This document shows positions 10,528-22,800 of a stretch of DNA of 64,000 nt, piece after piece. The notes beneath the pieces were generated by a model. It was not told the origin of the DNA and did not search any database. It saw only the letters and a program-made list of their open reading frames with translations. Position 1 is the first letter of the stretch; the number at the start of each line of letters is the position of its first letter. Both the position numbers and the translations under genes were made by a program. The DNA comes from Siphonodentalium dalli (lineage: Eukaryota; Mollusca; Scaphopoda; Gadilida; Siphonodentaliidae): NCBI GenBank assembly GCA_032622095.1, contig CP136066.1, forward strand, positions 44,093,835-44,157,834, read 5' to 3'.

Positions 10528-12013
10528 AATTGGCGATGGTCACATACAGGGTGAATAAAGACAAGGAGACCAAGTTTCATCTGCCCAACGTAACCATATG
10601 CATAGGCAACTGAGAATGATGTTTCCATTGGTCTATTGTGGACTAAATTATTTTTCAATATGATGATATACAAAGAATACAATCTAATCAGGGGTTTGGA
10701 GACTGATCAATTCTTATCGGGGGAGGGGGTAAAAACATGATTTGTTTTATAGATCTGGGAGCCGAGACCTGCCCTACCTTTTACATTAAAGATAATCAAT
10801 CCGATTTAACGCTCCTACATTACTATTTCTTTCACCTCGGGGGGGGGGGGGTAAATATTTGATTCGAGTCGAGGAACCCGGCCACCCATCAAAGCTCAAG
10901 AGTGGTCAGATATCGATTTTGGTAGTTTGTTATTTCAATTATAGTGGCCCAGAAACACGCCGTCAAACGGATGGTCTCGGTCGAAATTGCGAGTGAAGAT
11001 GCATAACTCTAAAACAAGTGATAATACGGCCAAATATCGTGTATACTCAAGTGATAATACGGCTAATACTTCGTTGAACGTTTTGGTAAATTTGATACCA
11101 TAGTTGACAGTTGTTAGCATTATTTTGTTGCAATCGATTCTGATAACTAAAGCGTATTTTGAAGAAATGTTGTTGTATATTGATGATATCGGGACCCTCT
11201 GGTCGGATTGAGTAACTTTGGGAGCTATATGGGAATAATATAGAGTCTTTTATGTAGTTTATCTTAATATTCGTTTGAACCATATCTCAGACAGATATTT
11301 AGAAGTTTTGAGGCACACACAGTGACTAAAATGAAAGGGGACCGAGTTTCCCCGCTTTACCTCACACCTGTCCTACTTCAAAATACAGTATGCATTTCTG
11401 ATAATTAATTTCTGAGAATCGTCTCTGCCTTGTTAAATTATGGCCAGACCTATTTCAATATGAGGAGATGCAATGAATAAAATCAAAACATGGATTTGGA
11501 GACTGAAACATTCTTATCAGGGAGCTGAAACATGAATGTCTTAGATTTGGGAGCCGAAACCTGCTTTTACATTATGGGCTATGCGAATAATATAAAAACA
11601 TTTATGAACTCAGTCCACATTTTTTATTCGTTTAAAACCACACCTCAGACGCTAAAGTACTTTAAAACCTACATTGTATACCTCAAAATATACATTGTCT
11701 GATTATGCATATGCATAATTTGAGGTAGGACGTGTATGGTAAGATTAACTACATAAATGATTCTATATTATTCCCATATAGCCCTTAATGTAAAAGGTAG
11801 GGCAGGATTTGGCTCCAAAATCAGGGTCCCCCCCCCGTTTTTATTTTATTCTCTGTAAATCATCATTGAAAAATTAGTTTGCCACAATAAACCAATGGAA
11901 ACATCATTCTCAGTTGACTATGCATATGGTTACGTTGGGCAGGAATGGGTTAATGCCGAGGAAACTTGGCCCCCTTGTCTTTATTCACCATGTATGTGGC
12001 CATCGCCATCGGC
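10528..12013. repeat. Large inverted repeat with roughly 260-bp arms
   Basis: The left arm (10528-10785 continuing at 11221-11270) matches the right arm (11737-12013) in inverse. Shared landmarks are ATATGCATAG/ATATGCATAT, CACATACAGGGTGAATAAAG and GGGAATAATATAGA. A degenerate direct third copy lies at about 11318-11660. The left arm is interrupted by a family B element. Confidence 0.7.
10786..11220 (+). mobile_element. Family B element inserted in one arm of an inverted repeat
   Basis: The left end is CATTAA-AGATAATCAATCC, and the right end is GGATTGAGTAACT followed by a mutated TTAA (TTTG). The right arm of the host palindrome preserves the uninterrupted TTTTACATTAAGGGCTATAT, so the empty site is inside the same 1.5-kb region. 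An oligo-G run at 10839-10850 interrupts it. Confidence 0.8.
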
Positions 12014-12072
12014 GTAGTTAAGCCGATGATCGGCGTATATACGCCGAAAGTTGGCGTATATACGCCGATGGT
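12005..12072. repeat. CGGCGTATATACGCCG palindrome cluster
   Basis: GATCGGCGTATATACGCCGA, GTTGGCGTATATACGCCGA and flanking CATCGGCGTAG form a chain of small perfect palindromes related to those at 9918-9962. Confidence 0.6.
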
Positions 12073-12106
12073 CGAACGAATTCTGGAGATGACTATATAT
12101 ATAACT

Positions 12107-12684
12107 TTAATGGGGTACTGTACTCAAATGTTGTTGCTTGTTTCTATTTCCTCTGCTTCGTAGAATTAGGTATAATCAGATTTCCATTATTTGAAAGTCA
12201 GATGAGTACGAAGTATGTTACGGAAGGCAGCTTGGCCGGAATGTTAAAACAACTATATCGTCATCGAGTAATTTTTGTACAGTTTTCAAGAAAATGTATC
12301 AAATAAATGTCACATTACTTGCATAGTAGTCCCATATACTTATTTAAGTTAATGTATAGTCACCAGCCAGTGAGTGGCTTGAGTTTACGCGCCGTATCAA
12401 CATATTTTTTTACACACGATCATGTGTGGCACGTGTTGCCCAATCCACTGTCCATCAATTAATTTGATTACGTCTTGTACACAGACATTCGTAATTTAAT
12501 TTATGGCTGGAGCCATAAATTTAATTTATATCAGATTATTAATTTTGATTTTAATATAACCTGTTAACCTGAACGTTTACAGAAAACATACTCGACTCAA
12601 ATTACTTATTTGCTATATATTATCGATATTAGATCGTTGCTGTTACCGGGAATTTATTGAAATTTGCGTACAGTACCCCTTTAA
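12107..12684 (+). mobile_element. Family D inverted-repeat element (TTAA target)
   Basis: TTAA-TGGGGTACTGTAC on the left and GTACAGTACCCCT-TTAA on the right. Other copies are 30851-31501 and a right-end fragment at 28466-28542. They share GATCGTTG(C/T)T(G/A)TTACCGGG near the right end and ATTTATGGCTGGAG(C/T)CATAAA inside. No transposase. Confidence 0.8.
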
Positions 12685-12689
12685 TGGAT

Positions 12690-14116
12690 ATCGGTGACTA
12701 AAAACATTCTTATCAAAGTTAGGGACCCCCCCTCTCTCCATACCTGGGCCAAACGGCACCAAATGTGGCGTCTCTAATCCACATGATCTGATTCCTCGTA
12801 TCTTTGGAGAAGAATGTGTATGAATTTGGTGGAAATTAGTGCTAAACATATTTGAATCAATTTGGTACCCCTCCCCTTACCATTCATGACTCGAACGGCG
12901 CCACTTTTGACATCGTCCATTATACTCCTGATATCACGAAGATAATTATGTATATAAGATTGTAATCGGCAACTAAACAATTTTTTATCAAATTTGGTGC
13001 CACCCCCATTTCTCACCCAAGCGGCACCAATTTGGCGTTTTTAAATCGGACAATTAGAATCCCGCGTATCACGGAGAAGAAAATGCATCAATTTGGTGGA
13101 AATCTGCGCCAATTTTTGTTATCAATATTGGTGCCCCTCTCCCCCTCGAACTCGAACGGCGCCATTTTATGGATATTATTATTATAAGTTTGGTGGAAAT
13201 CGGCGACAAAAATATTTCATAATTTTTGCTGCCCTCCCCTTTTTCTGCTCCTGACATCAAATGCGTCAATTTAAAAAAATATCAACCCGCACCATATCTT
13301 CCTCGTAAAAAGTTAAATATAGGCACGAAATGTGATGTCTTTAACCCACACGATTTGATTGCTCGCTTCATTGGAGAAGAACGTGTATGAATTTGGAGGA
13401 AATTGGCGCTAAACATATTTTTTATCAGTTTTTGTTGCCCCTCCCCTGCCTATCCCTGACTCAAGCGGTGCCACTTTTGACATCTTTAAACCACACAATT
13501 AGACTCATTATGGAGATGACTATATATATATAACATTACGGAAAATCGGTGACAAAACAAATTCGTACCAAAATATATGTTTAAAATATATATTGAAAGT
13601 TTTGGTGTCCCTCTCCCCTTCAGTGTACCCTAAATCGAAGGACGCCACTTTAAACCACACCATTAGACTCCCGATATGGAGATGATATAAGTTAATTGGT
13701 GGTGATCGGCGACCAAACAAATTCTTACCAAATTTAGTGCCCCCCTTTCTCATCTAAACGGTACTAATTTGGCATCCTTAAATCACGCGATTAGATTCCT
13801 TTTATCATTTGGTGGACATCAGAGCTAAAAATATCACCCGGACTCGAACGGCGCCACTTTTGACATATTTTAACCACACAACATTAGATTCCTCGTAGCA
13901 TGGAGATGATTATGTGCACATTTGGTGGAAATCGGCGACAAAATATTTGCTCCCCTTCCCCCTTTCTGCCTCTTGACAACAACAGCGCGTCACTTTAGAA
14001 AAGTTTAACCCTCACTATTATCTTCCTCGTAAAAAATACTACTGTTAGACCTGTTTGGTGCCATCTAGCTAGATGGTGACCCGATAATGTATATAGGAGA
14101 CAGACAGACAGACAGG
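12690..14116. repeat. Degenerate tandem repeat of about 160 bp plus a short GACA run
   Basis: Segments reading CGAACGGCGCCACTTTTGAC, then CACACAATTAGACTCC, then GGAGAAGAATGTGTATGAAT, then TGGTGGAAATCGGCGACAAA recur about eight times with heavy divergence. (GACA)n follows at 14097-14115. Core repeats next to a tetranucleotide run resemble the layout of short Helitron-like (pearl/HINE-type) elements, but no terminus was identified. Confidence 0.55.
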
Positions 14117-14379
14117 CATACATACATTCGCAAATATAGATATAGGTATGAATTGTGTGTGCGGCAACGTCACTGGTTGGATCAAACCTAGAAGTGTTTG
14201 ATTTCCACATATGTAAATAATACGTCAGTATTGTGGAGGGATCGATATCGTCCCCTCTGGTCGTGACTCGCACCTCGACACACCGGCTCATACACCAGAA
14301 CCCAAAGATAAGAATCGTGCAACATAGCGAGTTTGTTGTTAGATCATATCACGACTATCTACTCCACTTACGTCCATAC

Positions 14380-14871
14380 TTAACCCTTTCAGTGCCAGGT
14401 CCGATTTTTGTATCAACCCATATACCCTGTGCCAATGCATTCTTTTATATATGCGAGTCGACCATAGGTCGCCTCGCATATATAAGAGAATGCATTGGCC
14501 TAACAATTTTTCATCATTTGTTATTATTTTTTACAATTTTTTACAATTTTAATAATTTTTTCTTATATTCTTTAACATACTTATTTTGTAGGTTTAGTGC
14601 ATGCCAGGGAATCTTACGTTTTTTCATGGGCATCAAAATTATTACTATGAATACTTGGTGATAGTTTTGAGTTATAACATGCACCTAAGGTTTTATCCAG
14701 TTTGTTTTTAAATTCGCTATAGCATGCTTAAGATACCCAAAAAAATTCAACCCAAAAAAATATAAAAAACAAAACAAAACAATTTTTTTTAATTTTTAAT
14801 TTTTTTAGGGCCCATTTTACAGACCGTAAATTAGGGCCGATGAGATCGGCCCCTGGCACTGAAAGGGTTAA
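14380..14871 (+). mobile_element. Family A element, complete copy (piggyBac-like ends)
   Basis: TTAA-CCCTTTCAGTGCCAGG on the left and CCTGGCACTGAAAGGG-TTAA on the right. The TTAA target and CCC/GGG ends are typical of piggyBac-type elements. The palindromic core with GAGTCGACCATAGGTCGCCTC lies near the left end. Its AT-rich body contains GCATGCTTAAGATACCC, the empty counterpart of the family B insertion site at 8199. Confidence 0.85.
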
Positions 14872-14929
14872 ACAGTGTAGGTAAAGAATATCGTCCACCC
14901 CATTTCTACATGTATACCTGTAATGACCA

Positions 14930-15146
14930 TACAGTGATTCCCAAAGTGATTGACCACCTGACCGGGGCGGGATGGTGGGTGTTTTTTCGGGATTTGGTCG
15001 GGGGTGTGGCTTGTTGCCATTTATCGGAAAGCTCTCGCCGAGAGCTTTCCTATCGATGGCGGCGGGTCGTATTTCCGACTGGGTCCTGAGGGGTTGCCCA
15101 TGGTTCTGCTGTGGTTTGGTGGCCGGTTTCTTTGGGCATTACTGTA
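14930..15146. mobile_element. Family F foldback element with strand-biased A-to-G change
   Basis: It is the same length and layout as the 23688/3849 family F consensus between TA ends. In my ungapped hand alignment the plus strand shows about 35 A-to-G differences against about 5 T-to-C and no G-to-A. Both arms carry G where the consensus has A, so the hairpin pairing is weakened. Confidence 0.75.
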
Positions 15147-15263
15147 TATATATACATTGTATTTATGTATACAACTCTTCTGTAATGTCTATATTGACGA
15201 TCTGAATAAACTTAAAAATAATACATAGAGATCATATTCCAACAGTACTAAACCTGAGAACTT

Positions 15264-15594
15264 GTTGATGTACAGGGAAATTTACAATATGGAACAAACA
15301 ATGCAGGGAATATATTGCATTGTTAATACCTGTTCCTTAATAATACATTTCGCAGTAGTGGGTGGTCCCAACTTGAGATCGTATGTTTTTTGTGAGCCGA
15401 TATAGCAATAAACATTGAATTTATTACCCGGGAGAAATTCCTTGATTGTAAGCGGTGAAATGCAAAATCGCTCACGAAAGTCATCTAAATCATGCAATCT
15501 CGAGCTCGTACCTACAGTGACATACATTATTACGGAACAGGTATTATAAATATAATATCTGCACTGTTTTAATGTTGTAAACTTCCCTGTCACA
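15264..15594. repeat. Foldback repeat with about 65-bp arms
   Basis: ACAGGGAAATTTACAATATG...AATACCTGTTCCTTAATAAT pairs with ATTATTACGGAACAGGTATT...GTAAACTTCCCTGT. A minus-strand open frame of 103 codons inside is a by-product of the repeat and has no recognisable domain. Confidence 0.7.
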
Positions 15595-16433
15595 GTGTCC
15601 CGTAATGCCTAGTGGTGAATGTACAGTTGGTCGCGTACGGGAACAATAAAGAGTCCAGAAGATTCGATAACATTTATATTCTTAAGTAAGTCTCTGTCGA
15701 TAAGCACATCATAGGTAGACGAACAGAGGAGTTGGTGGATCGGCGGGCTAAGCGGGAGTGTCTCTGTATTTCTCGACACGAGTAGTTATTCCAACGTATG
15801 GTGTATCATGCGTCCAAATAAGGTATGAGATACCATGATACCCTTGTCTGTGACGTGCATCATACTATTGTTTACTATAGAATAATACTGGTTTGATCCC
15901 CCCTCACTTATACAATGGTTGCCACCAGTCATAACCATGCAATTACAAATACGATCTTGTTAATTATGCTTGTGTGTTCTTATACTATATCACTTACATC
16001 TCGACGTGATGTGCTTATCTATACAATTAACCCTATCATTACATTCCCTGGGGAAAGGAAGTGTGTCCTAGATCCTGGAAACATATAACAATAATTTATA
16101 CTATCTTGTGTACTATCGGACAACAGCACCAAAACGTTCCCAGGTTTTACACTGGTGAAATGTGATCTCTACGACTGAAGCCAGAGATTGATGATATTTG
16201 CTAGTTTCTATGAACAGAGGTATACGATCGTATATTTTATGACACACACAGTTCCAAAATCGGCACACTTGAGAGAAATTAGTGATACAATGAATAAACC
16301 GCGTGTCGATGCAGGGCAGTTGCTAGAATATCGGGCTATATATACTTACACCGAAATATGTGGCGAAAGAAGACATATTTATTTTAAAAATGGATGTTGA
16401 GTTTGTTGCGCTCCTTAGAGTATGGATGCAAGT
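15595..16433. other. No gene recognised
   Basis: Ordinary AT-rich sequence downstream of the antistasin-type gene. No exon, repeat family or RNA gene could be supported. Confidence 0.4.
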
Positions 16434-16494
16434 TGTTCAGATAATAAGTTCAACAAACGGTATATGGTCTTATTATCTGAACAGCTCCTAAAGG
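16434..16494. repeat. Small hairpin GTTCAGATAATAAG
   Basis: GTTCAGATAATAAGTTCAAC is followed after about 20 bp by CTTATTATCTGAAC. A related hairpin is at 18536-18586. Confidence 0.6.
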
Positions 16495-16654
16495 AACTAC
16501 CCAGCAATGATTATTTGGTATAGAAAGGGATAACCGTTAATGTTCTTGTGAAGATTGAGACTGGCGCACAATCTATGTCTATTTTGTTATTGTTTTTGTG
16601 ATATAAACATATAAGAACTGAAAATAGTGTAACTTTGGAGGTGGATGATAACAA

Positions 16655-16893
16655 GCGAGATCACGGAGTCACTACCATATTGGATCCATGCATCCCGCCC
16701 CCCATTCTGCGTTTTCTAAAAGTGCTACAGGTCAAAGTTCTGGAGTAGCATTCCATATATGGAGTGGAATTCATGAATACTCAAAAGCTCCATGCATGGA
16801 ATGCTACTCCAGATATTTGACCGGTAGCATTGAATGCGCGGAACGGGGCTGGATGGATCCAATATGGTAGCGACTCAGTGATCTCACTTATGC
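16655..16893. repeat. Foldback repeat
   Basis: Outer arms AGATCACGGAGTCACTACCA and GGTAGCGACTCAGTGATCTC enclose inner arms CTGGAGTAGCATTCCATATA and TGGAATGCTACTCCAG. The inner half is related to 42729-42989 and 49170-49428. Confidence 0.7.
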
Positions 16894-16952
16894 ATGGTGC
16901 AGGTTAAAATCAGTTGTGAGATGGAAGTGAGTCGACAGAATACATCAATCAA

Positions 16953-16958
16953 TTTAAT
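16953..16958 (-). terminator. ATTAAA poly(A) signal for the antistasin-type gene
   Basis: ATTAAA on the minus strand lies about 92 nt past the stop codon at 17050. It is a common variant of AATAAA. The cleavage site cannot be read from sequence alone. Confidence 0.4.
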
Positions 16959-17049
16959 ATAGAACACTGGGAGTTTGAATTTGATTGCAGCTGTTTTGGG
17001 CCAGATTTTGTGAAAGACGTTTTAGTCATGTCATGATGGATCAATTTTT

Positions 17050-17141
17050 CTAATGAGTTCGGCATTTGCACAGTTCGCATCCATGGACATCCAGTTCGTA
17101 CTCCGTGCACCCAACGTAGCATCCATGGAGATCATGGCAGT
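17050..17141 (-). CDS. Exon 3 of the antistasin-type gene (cysteines 5-10, stop)
   Basis: The acceptor TTCTACTTTGCAG precedes 92 bp encoding six cysteines with the C-x3-C-x9-C-x2-C-x-C end of the antistasin domain, then CRTH and TAG at 17052-17050. Confidence 0.85.
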
Positions 17142-18943
17142 CTGCAAAGTAGAACAAGCGATAATGGTAAACACTAAATGAGGCACAGAATCATGTGATA
17201 TTAAATGTTCGTTTAATAACAGGAAATAGTGCCAGGTGACATTTGACTTCCGGTTTGTCGTATGTTTAAATTCCGTATACGCTACGTCTCAAAATACTAT
17301 GATTTCCACTATTTGTACAACAAAAGTTAGCTTGACGTTGGACATTCGGTGTGAAATTAGCTGCACGTCGGACTTTGGGCATTTGGTGTGAAGTTAGAGC
17401 TTCACGTTGGCCATTCGGTGTGAAGTTAGATTCACGTTGAACATTGGGCGTTCGATGTGAAGTTACATGGACGTTGGACATTCGGTGTGAAGTTAGCTTG
17501 GCGTTAAATGTTGGGCATTCGGTGTGAACTTAACTTCACGACGGACAGACTGATGAAAAGAAAAGCAGACAAATTCAATATATACCAATATTTTTTCTTA
17601 GAAAAGCGAGGATATATAATTAGTACTAAACAGGTATTTATTTTACTTTTACTGGTATATTACCACGCCACGAATACTGGGCAGGTTTAGTTTGATGGAC
17701 GTCACACTTCGCACGCCAAGCACCAAGAGGCAAAATTCGTGCAATGGTTTATCAACTATAATACTCTGTTAATAAATTCTGCATAAAGACTTAACCCTTT
17801 CATGACTGCCGGAGCTGCGCTTATGCAGCATTAAATATCCTGTACCAGTACATTCTCTTATATATATATATATATATATATGCGAGTCTCACATATGGAG
17901 ACTCCCATGTATTAGATAATGCACTGGCTTACAAGGTTAAGGTAAATATTGTTAGGACACATTTAAACAAAAACAGTTATTACAATATCGATAGAAATAT
18001 AACATTCCCCCGATATATGTTAAAACAGTTACTCCTGAATTCACCAACGTGGATCGGGCCTCTTCTGTGCTAACAGCCTTGGTATTTAGAAAACAAAGAA
18101 CATCATCTGAACAAAATAAAATAATATATAAATATTTATCCCTTCATTCGGATTGAATGAACCCTTTATATATTGAATGGATTCTCTCATTCAGTTATAA
18201 AGGTATTCAGGTGAATGGTCTATTATTCATTTGGAGGGGTGCTCATATAATATAAGCATACGAACATATAATAGAAGTGAAGAAGGAATATTAATTGATG
18301 GGAAATGTTGTTGCCCATCTGTATATAACATTATATAATTCATGTACATTGTATTTACATTGAGCACGCGGGTATATTTTCGCTGTGCATGTTTATCTTG
18401 AAATACCATCATTATATATTGGATGATTCACGCCACGTTATCCCTCTCTACACTAAACACTCAATGATGAGTAGTTACCTTATTGACCCTCTCTACACTA
18501 AACACTCACTGATGAGTAGTTAACCCGTAGGGAATGTTCAGATAATAAATTCAACAAAAGACGGTTGAACTTATCTGAATATTCCCCTCAATAAATAGGA
18601 CTCCTTCTGCACTTGTATTATCAACCGTCTGCTCATATTACCTGTACATCCCTCAAAATCCATAATATATCATCCAATGTACACTTTTTTTAACATGGTG
18701 GGCAAAATCCATTTAGTATAGAAAGAGGTTAATACATACCCATGAGAGCACAGGCACGACCGAATGGTCCTGGCATACACTTGTGACCATCGGGACAGTC
18801 ACCACCTTTGCAATTGTCAAAGCTCAATGATTTGGACTGCACGCCTGCACGAAAATAAAATACACCATTTGCATCAGCGTTACATTACTTTGCATTACTT
18901 AAAGGTACTCAATCCGATCAGACGGTCCCCATATAATCAAGAC

Positions 18944-18988
<45 letters not shown>

Positions 18989-19829
18989 TTTCTCCAAAAT
19001 ACGCTTTAGTTATCAGAATCGATTTATTGCAACAAAATAGTGTCAACTATGGTATCAAATTTCCCAAAACGTGTTATTTATCAACATTTTGTTCAACAAA
19101 ATATGGCCGTATTATCACGAAATTTGGCCGTATCACCACTTGATTTTAGAATTATCCATCTTCATTCACAATATTGTCCGAGATTGCCCGTTTTACCACG
19201 TGTTTCTGGGCCACACATTATTGCATATCTCGAGAAATAACAAACTTCAAAAATCGATATCTGATCACTCTGAGCTTTGATAGGTGGGTTCCTCGACTCG
19301 AATCAAATACCCCCCCCCCCCCCCACGAAGCAAAAAGAAATAGTAATTTATGACCGTTGGATCGGATTGAGTACCTTTAAAAAAAAGTAATGCATTTTAA
19401 TGAATTACCATTACCCCATCCCTGCATAATATAACACGATATTCTGGTTGAAATTGACTAATGTTATCGGGAAAATTAAAATATGCCAAAAATAGCAGAC
19501 AAGAGTGATAAATTTATTCCAAATGATGTTCGACAACGAGAAGGTTAGTTGAAGTGGTAGCAGTAAAACGTGTAGCTTCCAAAGTGGTATCTTTTTGTAA
19601 TTATTTGGCATATATGGACGACGATGATAACAGATCCTCCATGACCACAATGAAAACGAAGATAAAGAATACGACGACGACGATGATAATGATGATGAGG
19701 ATAATGACTATACATCACCGAAGACGATGATGATGATGACTGACGTCAACAACTGAGAAGACCTAGATACCAAGGTTGTGGTGATGCCGATAGCAGTGAT
19801 GAATTGTTATGGCGCGACGATGATGATGG

Positions 19830-19863
<34 letters not shown>

Positions 19864-22800
19864 CATGATGATAATGATTATACGACGACGAAGGCGATGG
19901 TGGTGATGACTGACGTCAACAACTAAGTAGACCTAGGTGCCAGGGTTGTGGTGATGCCGATAACACTGATGAATTGTTATGGCGACGATGATGATGGTGG
20001 TGGTGATGATGATGATGATGATTATTATACGAGGACGAAGGCGATTATGATGATGACTGATCCGAGCTTATCGGAAATAACATGCAGCTTTTTCATGACT
20101 ACGACAAACATGATGATAAAGGCGATGACGACATAATTATTATGATGCTGATAATACTGACGACGACGATGGTGATGATTGTTGGTTGAGTTGTTTACCA
20201 ATCCAATTTCTTTCACAATTATGTCTCCTCGGAACTCACCATCGATTCTGTATCTCAAGCAGAAATATGTGACCCGCCATATCAAATCCAGTCGTAAGTC
20301 GGGATTTTTTTTATCCTGTGCCAATGCATTCTCTTATATATGCGAGTCGACCATAGGCCTAACAATTTATCATTTTTAAAAATAAATTTTTCTTACAATT
20401 TTTAGGACATAAAATAAAAAACATCCATTAAGCCCCGGTTCCATATCCCCGATTTTCCACCCCGAATGTTCCCGAATGACTCCCGAATCATAATTTTGCA
20501 AAAATCGTGGAGTAAGTTCGGGACGAGTCGGTACAGTGAATTTTTACCCCCGAACATGATCGGGGATATCGGTGCTATCGGGGTCGATTCGGGACTATTC
20601 TGGGCCCGCTCCCGACAGTTTTGAAATGTTCAAAACTATCGGGAACCAAGCCGAATCGCTCCCGATTTGTCAATCATCGGGAAAAATTCGGGAGCAATTC
20701 GGCACCTATTCGGGAGTAGTCGGCAGTATTCGGCAGTATTCGGCAATATTCGGGTGGATATTCTGGAGTAGTCGGCAGTATTCGGTAGCTTATTCCCGAA
20801 TTCGCCATGTGTGGCTGCTTTTATACTGAGATCCGGTGTATCTGCAAAATTCGGCATCGATTCGGGACGTTCGGCAGCAATTGAATACCAATTCGGTATT
20901 TATTCGGCATCAATTCGGTACCAGTTCGGCATTGATTCGGGGTATTCGGCAACAAGTCGGTAGTAATCTGGGTAATTCGGCAGCTACTCGCACGAAATTT
21001 CGGTATCAGTTCGGGATAATTCTTTATCATTCGGGAAGAAATTCGGAAGCATTCTGGAATACTCGGCAATGTTCGGGACGATTAAATTTTGTCATCAGTT
21101 CGGCGGCTTTTGGAATAAAACTCGTCCAGAATTCTCTCGAATGCTGCCGATTTGGTCTGGTCCCGAATTGGTGCCGAATATACTAATTCGGGACAGAAAA
21201 TCGGGAATATGGAACCGGGGCATCACCCTGCAGGGAGCCCCACACATATATAGAATCATATAGAAGAGTGTCGTCTGCTCATGTTTGTCTGGGGCTCTGC
21301 ATGGGTGAAATTATAAAATTGTTAAAGAATACAAGAAAAAATTATTAAAATTATAAAAAAAATGTTAGGCCAATGCATTCTCTTATATATGCGAGGCGAC
21401 CTATGGTCGACTCGCATATATAAGAGAATGCATTGGCACAGGGTAAAAAAATCCCGACTTACGACTGGATTTGATATGGCGGGTCACAAATATGAGGGTG
21501 CACATGTCACCACCCCCGCTCTTTTGGTACGGGGATTTAGATCATTTTCTGGCGTTAGTATTTAGTCGGTATGTAGAATTCATAGACCCATCTTAAATAG
21601 TATTCTGATTCATTAAACGGCTGGTACGCAACTTTGATGGCGACACATTGTGGTATATTTTGATGGCTAGAATAGGCCTCCTTAGCTTTTTTGATAATTT
21701 CTCGGGTCTCGTTCTGTTAATCGGGTGCTAAAATTATTGTCTGTCAGACATTCACGTATTACGTGTCGCATCCGGTCCTCGTTGTACCGGATACTAGAGT
21801 AATATGTAGCTATCAGGACGTTTTCGCTTTAACCCTTTCAGTGCCCGGGGCCGATCTCATTGGCACTAATTTTAGGTCTGTAAAATCTGCCCTAAAAATA
21901 ATAAAAAAAATATTTTTTTTGGGGTATGCTTAAGCATGCTATAGCGAATTTAAAAACAAACTGGATAAAACCTTAGGGGCATGTCATAACTCAAAACTAT
22001 CACCAAGTATTCATAGTAATAATTTTGATGCCCATGAAAAACGTAAGATTCCCTGGCACTAGGTCGACTCGCATATATACGAGAATGCATTGGCACAGGG
22101 TATATGGGTTGATACAAAAATTGGACTTGGCACTGAAAGGGTTAATTAATGTGGTACAGTTTTGCAGATTACTATTGAGAAAAGAATTGACAAAATATGG
22201 TATTGAAGTGTGAGGTCTATGTCCCTCATCAGATATTTCTTAACTATTCTTCAGTCACCACCCCTCTGTTAACTGACATTCAGTATTTACCCCTCTGTTA
22301 ACTGTAATTCAGTATTTACCCCCTCTGTTAACTGTAATTCAGTATTTATCCCCTCTGTTAACTGTAATTCAGTATTTATCCCCTCTGTTAACTGGAATTC
22401 AGTATTTACCCCTCTGTTAACTGGAATTCAGTATTTATCCCCTCTGTTAACTGGAATTCAGTATTTATCCCCTCTGTTAACTGTAATTCAGTATTTACCC
22501 CTCTGTTAACTGGAATTCAGTATTTACCCCCTCTGTTAACTGTAATTCAGTATTTACCCCCTGTGTTAACTGGAATTCAGTATTTATCCCCTCTGTTAAC
22601 TGTAATTCAGTATTTACCCCCTCTGTTAACTGGAATTCAGTATTTATCCCCTCTGTTAACTGTAATTCAGTATTTACCCCCTCTGTTAACTGGAATTCAG
22701 TATTTATCCCCTCTGTTAACTGGAATTGAGTATTTATCCCCTCTGTTAACTGGAATTCAGTATTTATCCCCTCTGTTAACTGTAATTCATTATTTACCCC

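Noticed and set aside
14233-14661. 142-codon frame CANAFFYICESTIGRL
   Set aside because: The same residues appear wherever the palindromic core of families A, A2 or C occurs; it is transposon sequence.
19948-20136. Acidic Asp-rich open frame
   Set aside because: Translation of a GAT/GAC microsatellite; no start context or flanking exon.
20572-21186. Overlapping open frames on both strands
   Set aside because: Produced by the TTCGG/CCGAA word array of a nested element; both strands open for the same compositional reason.
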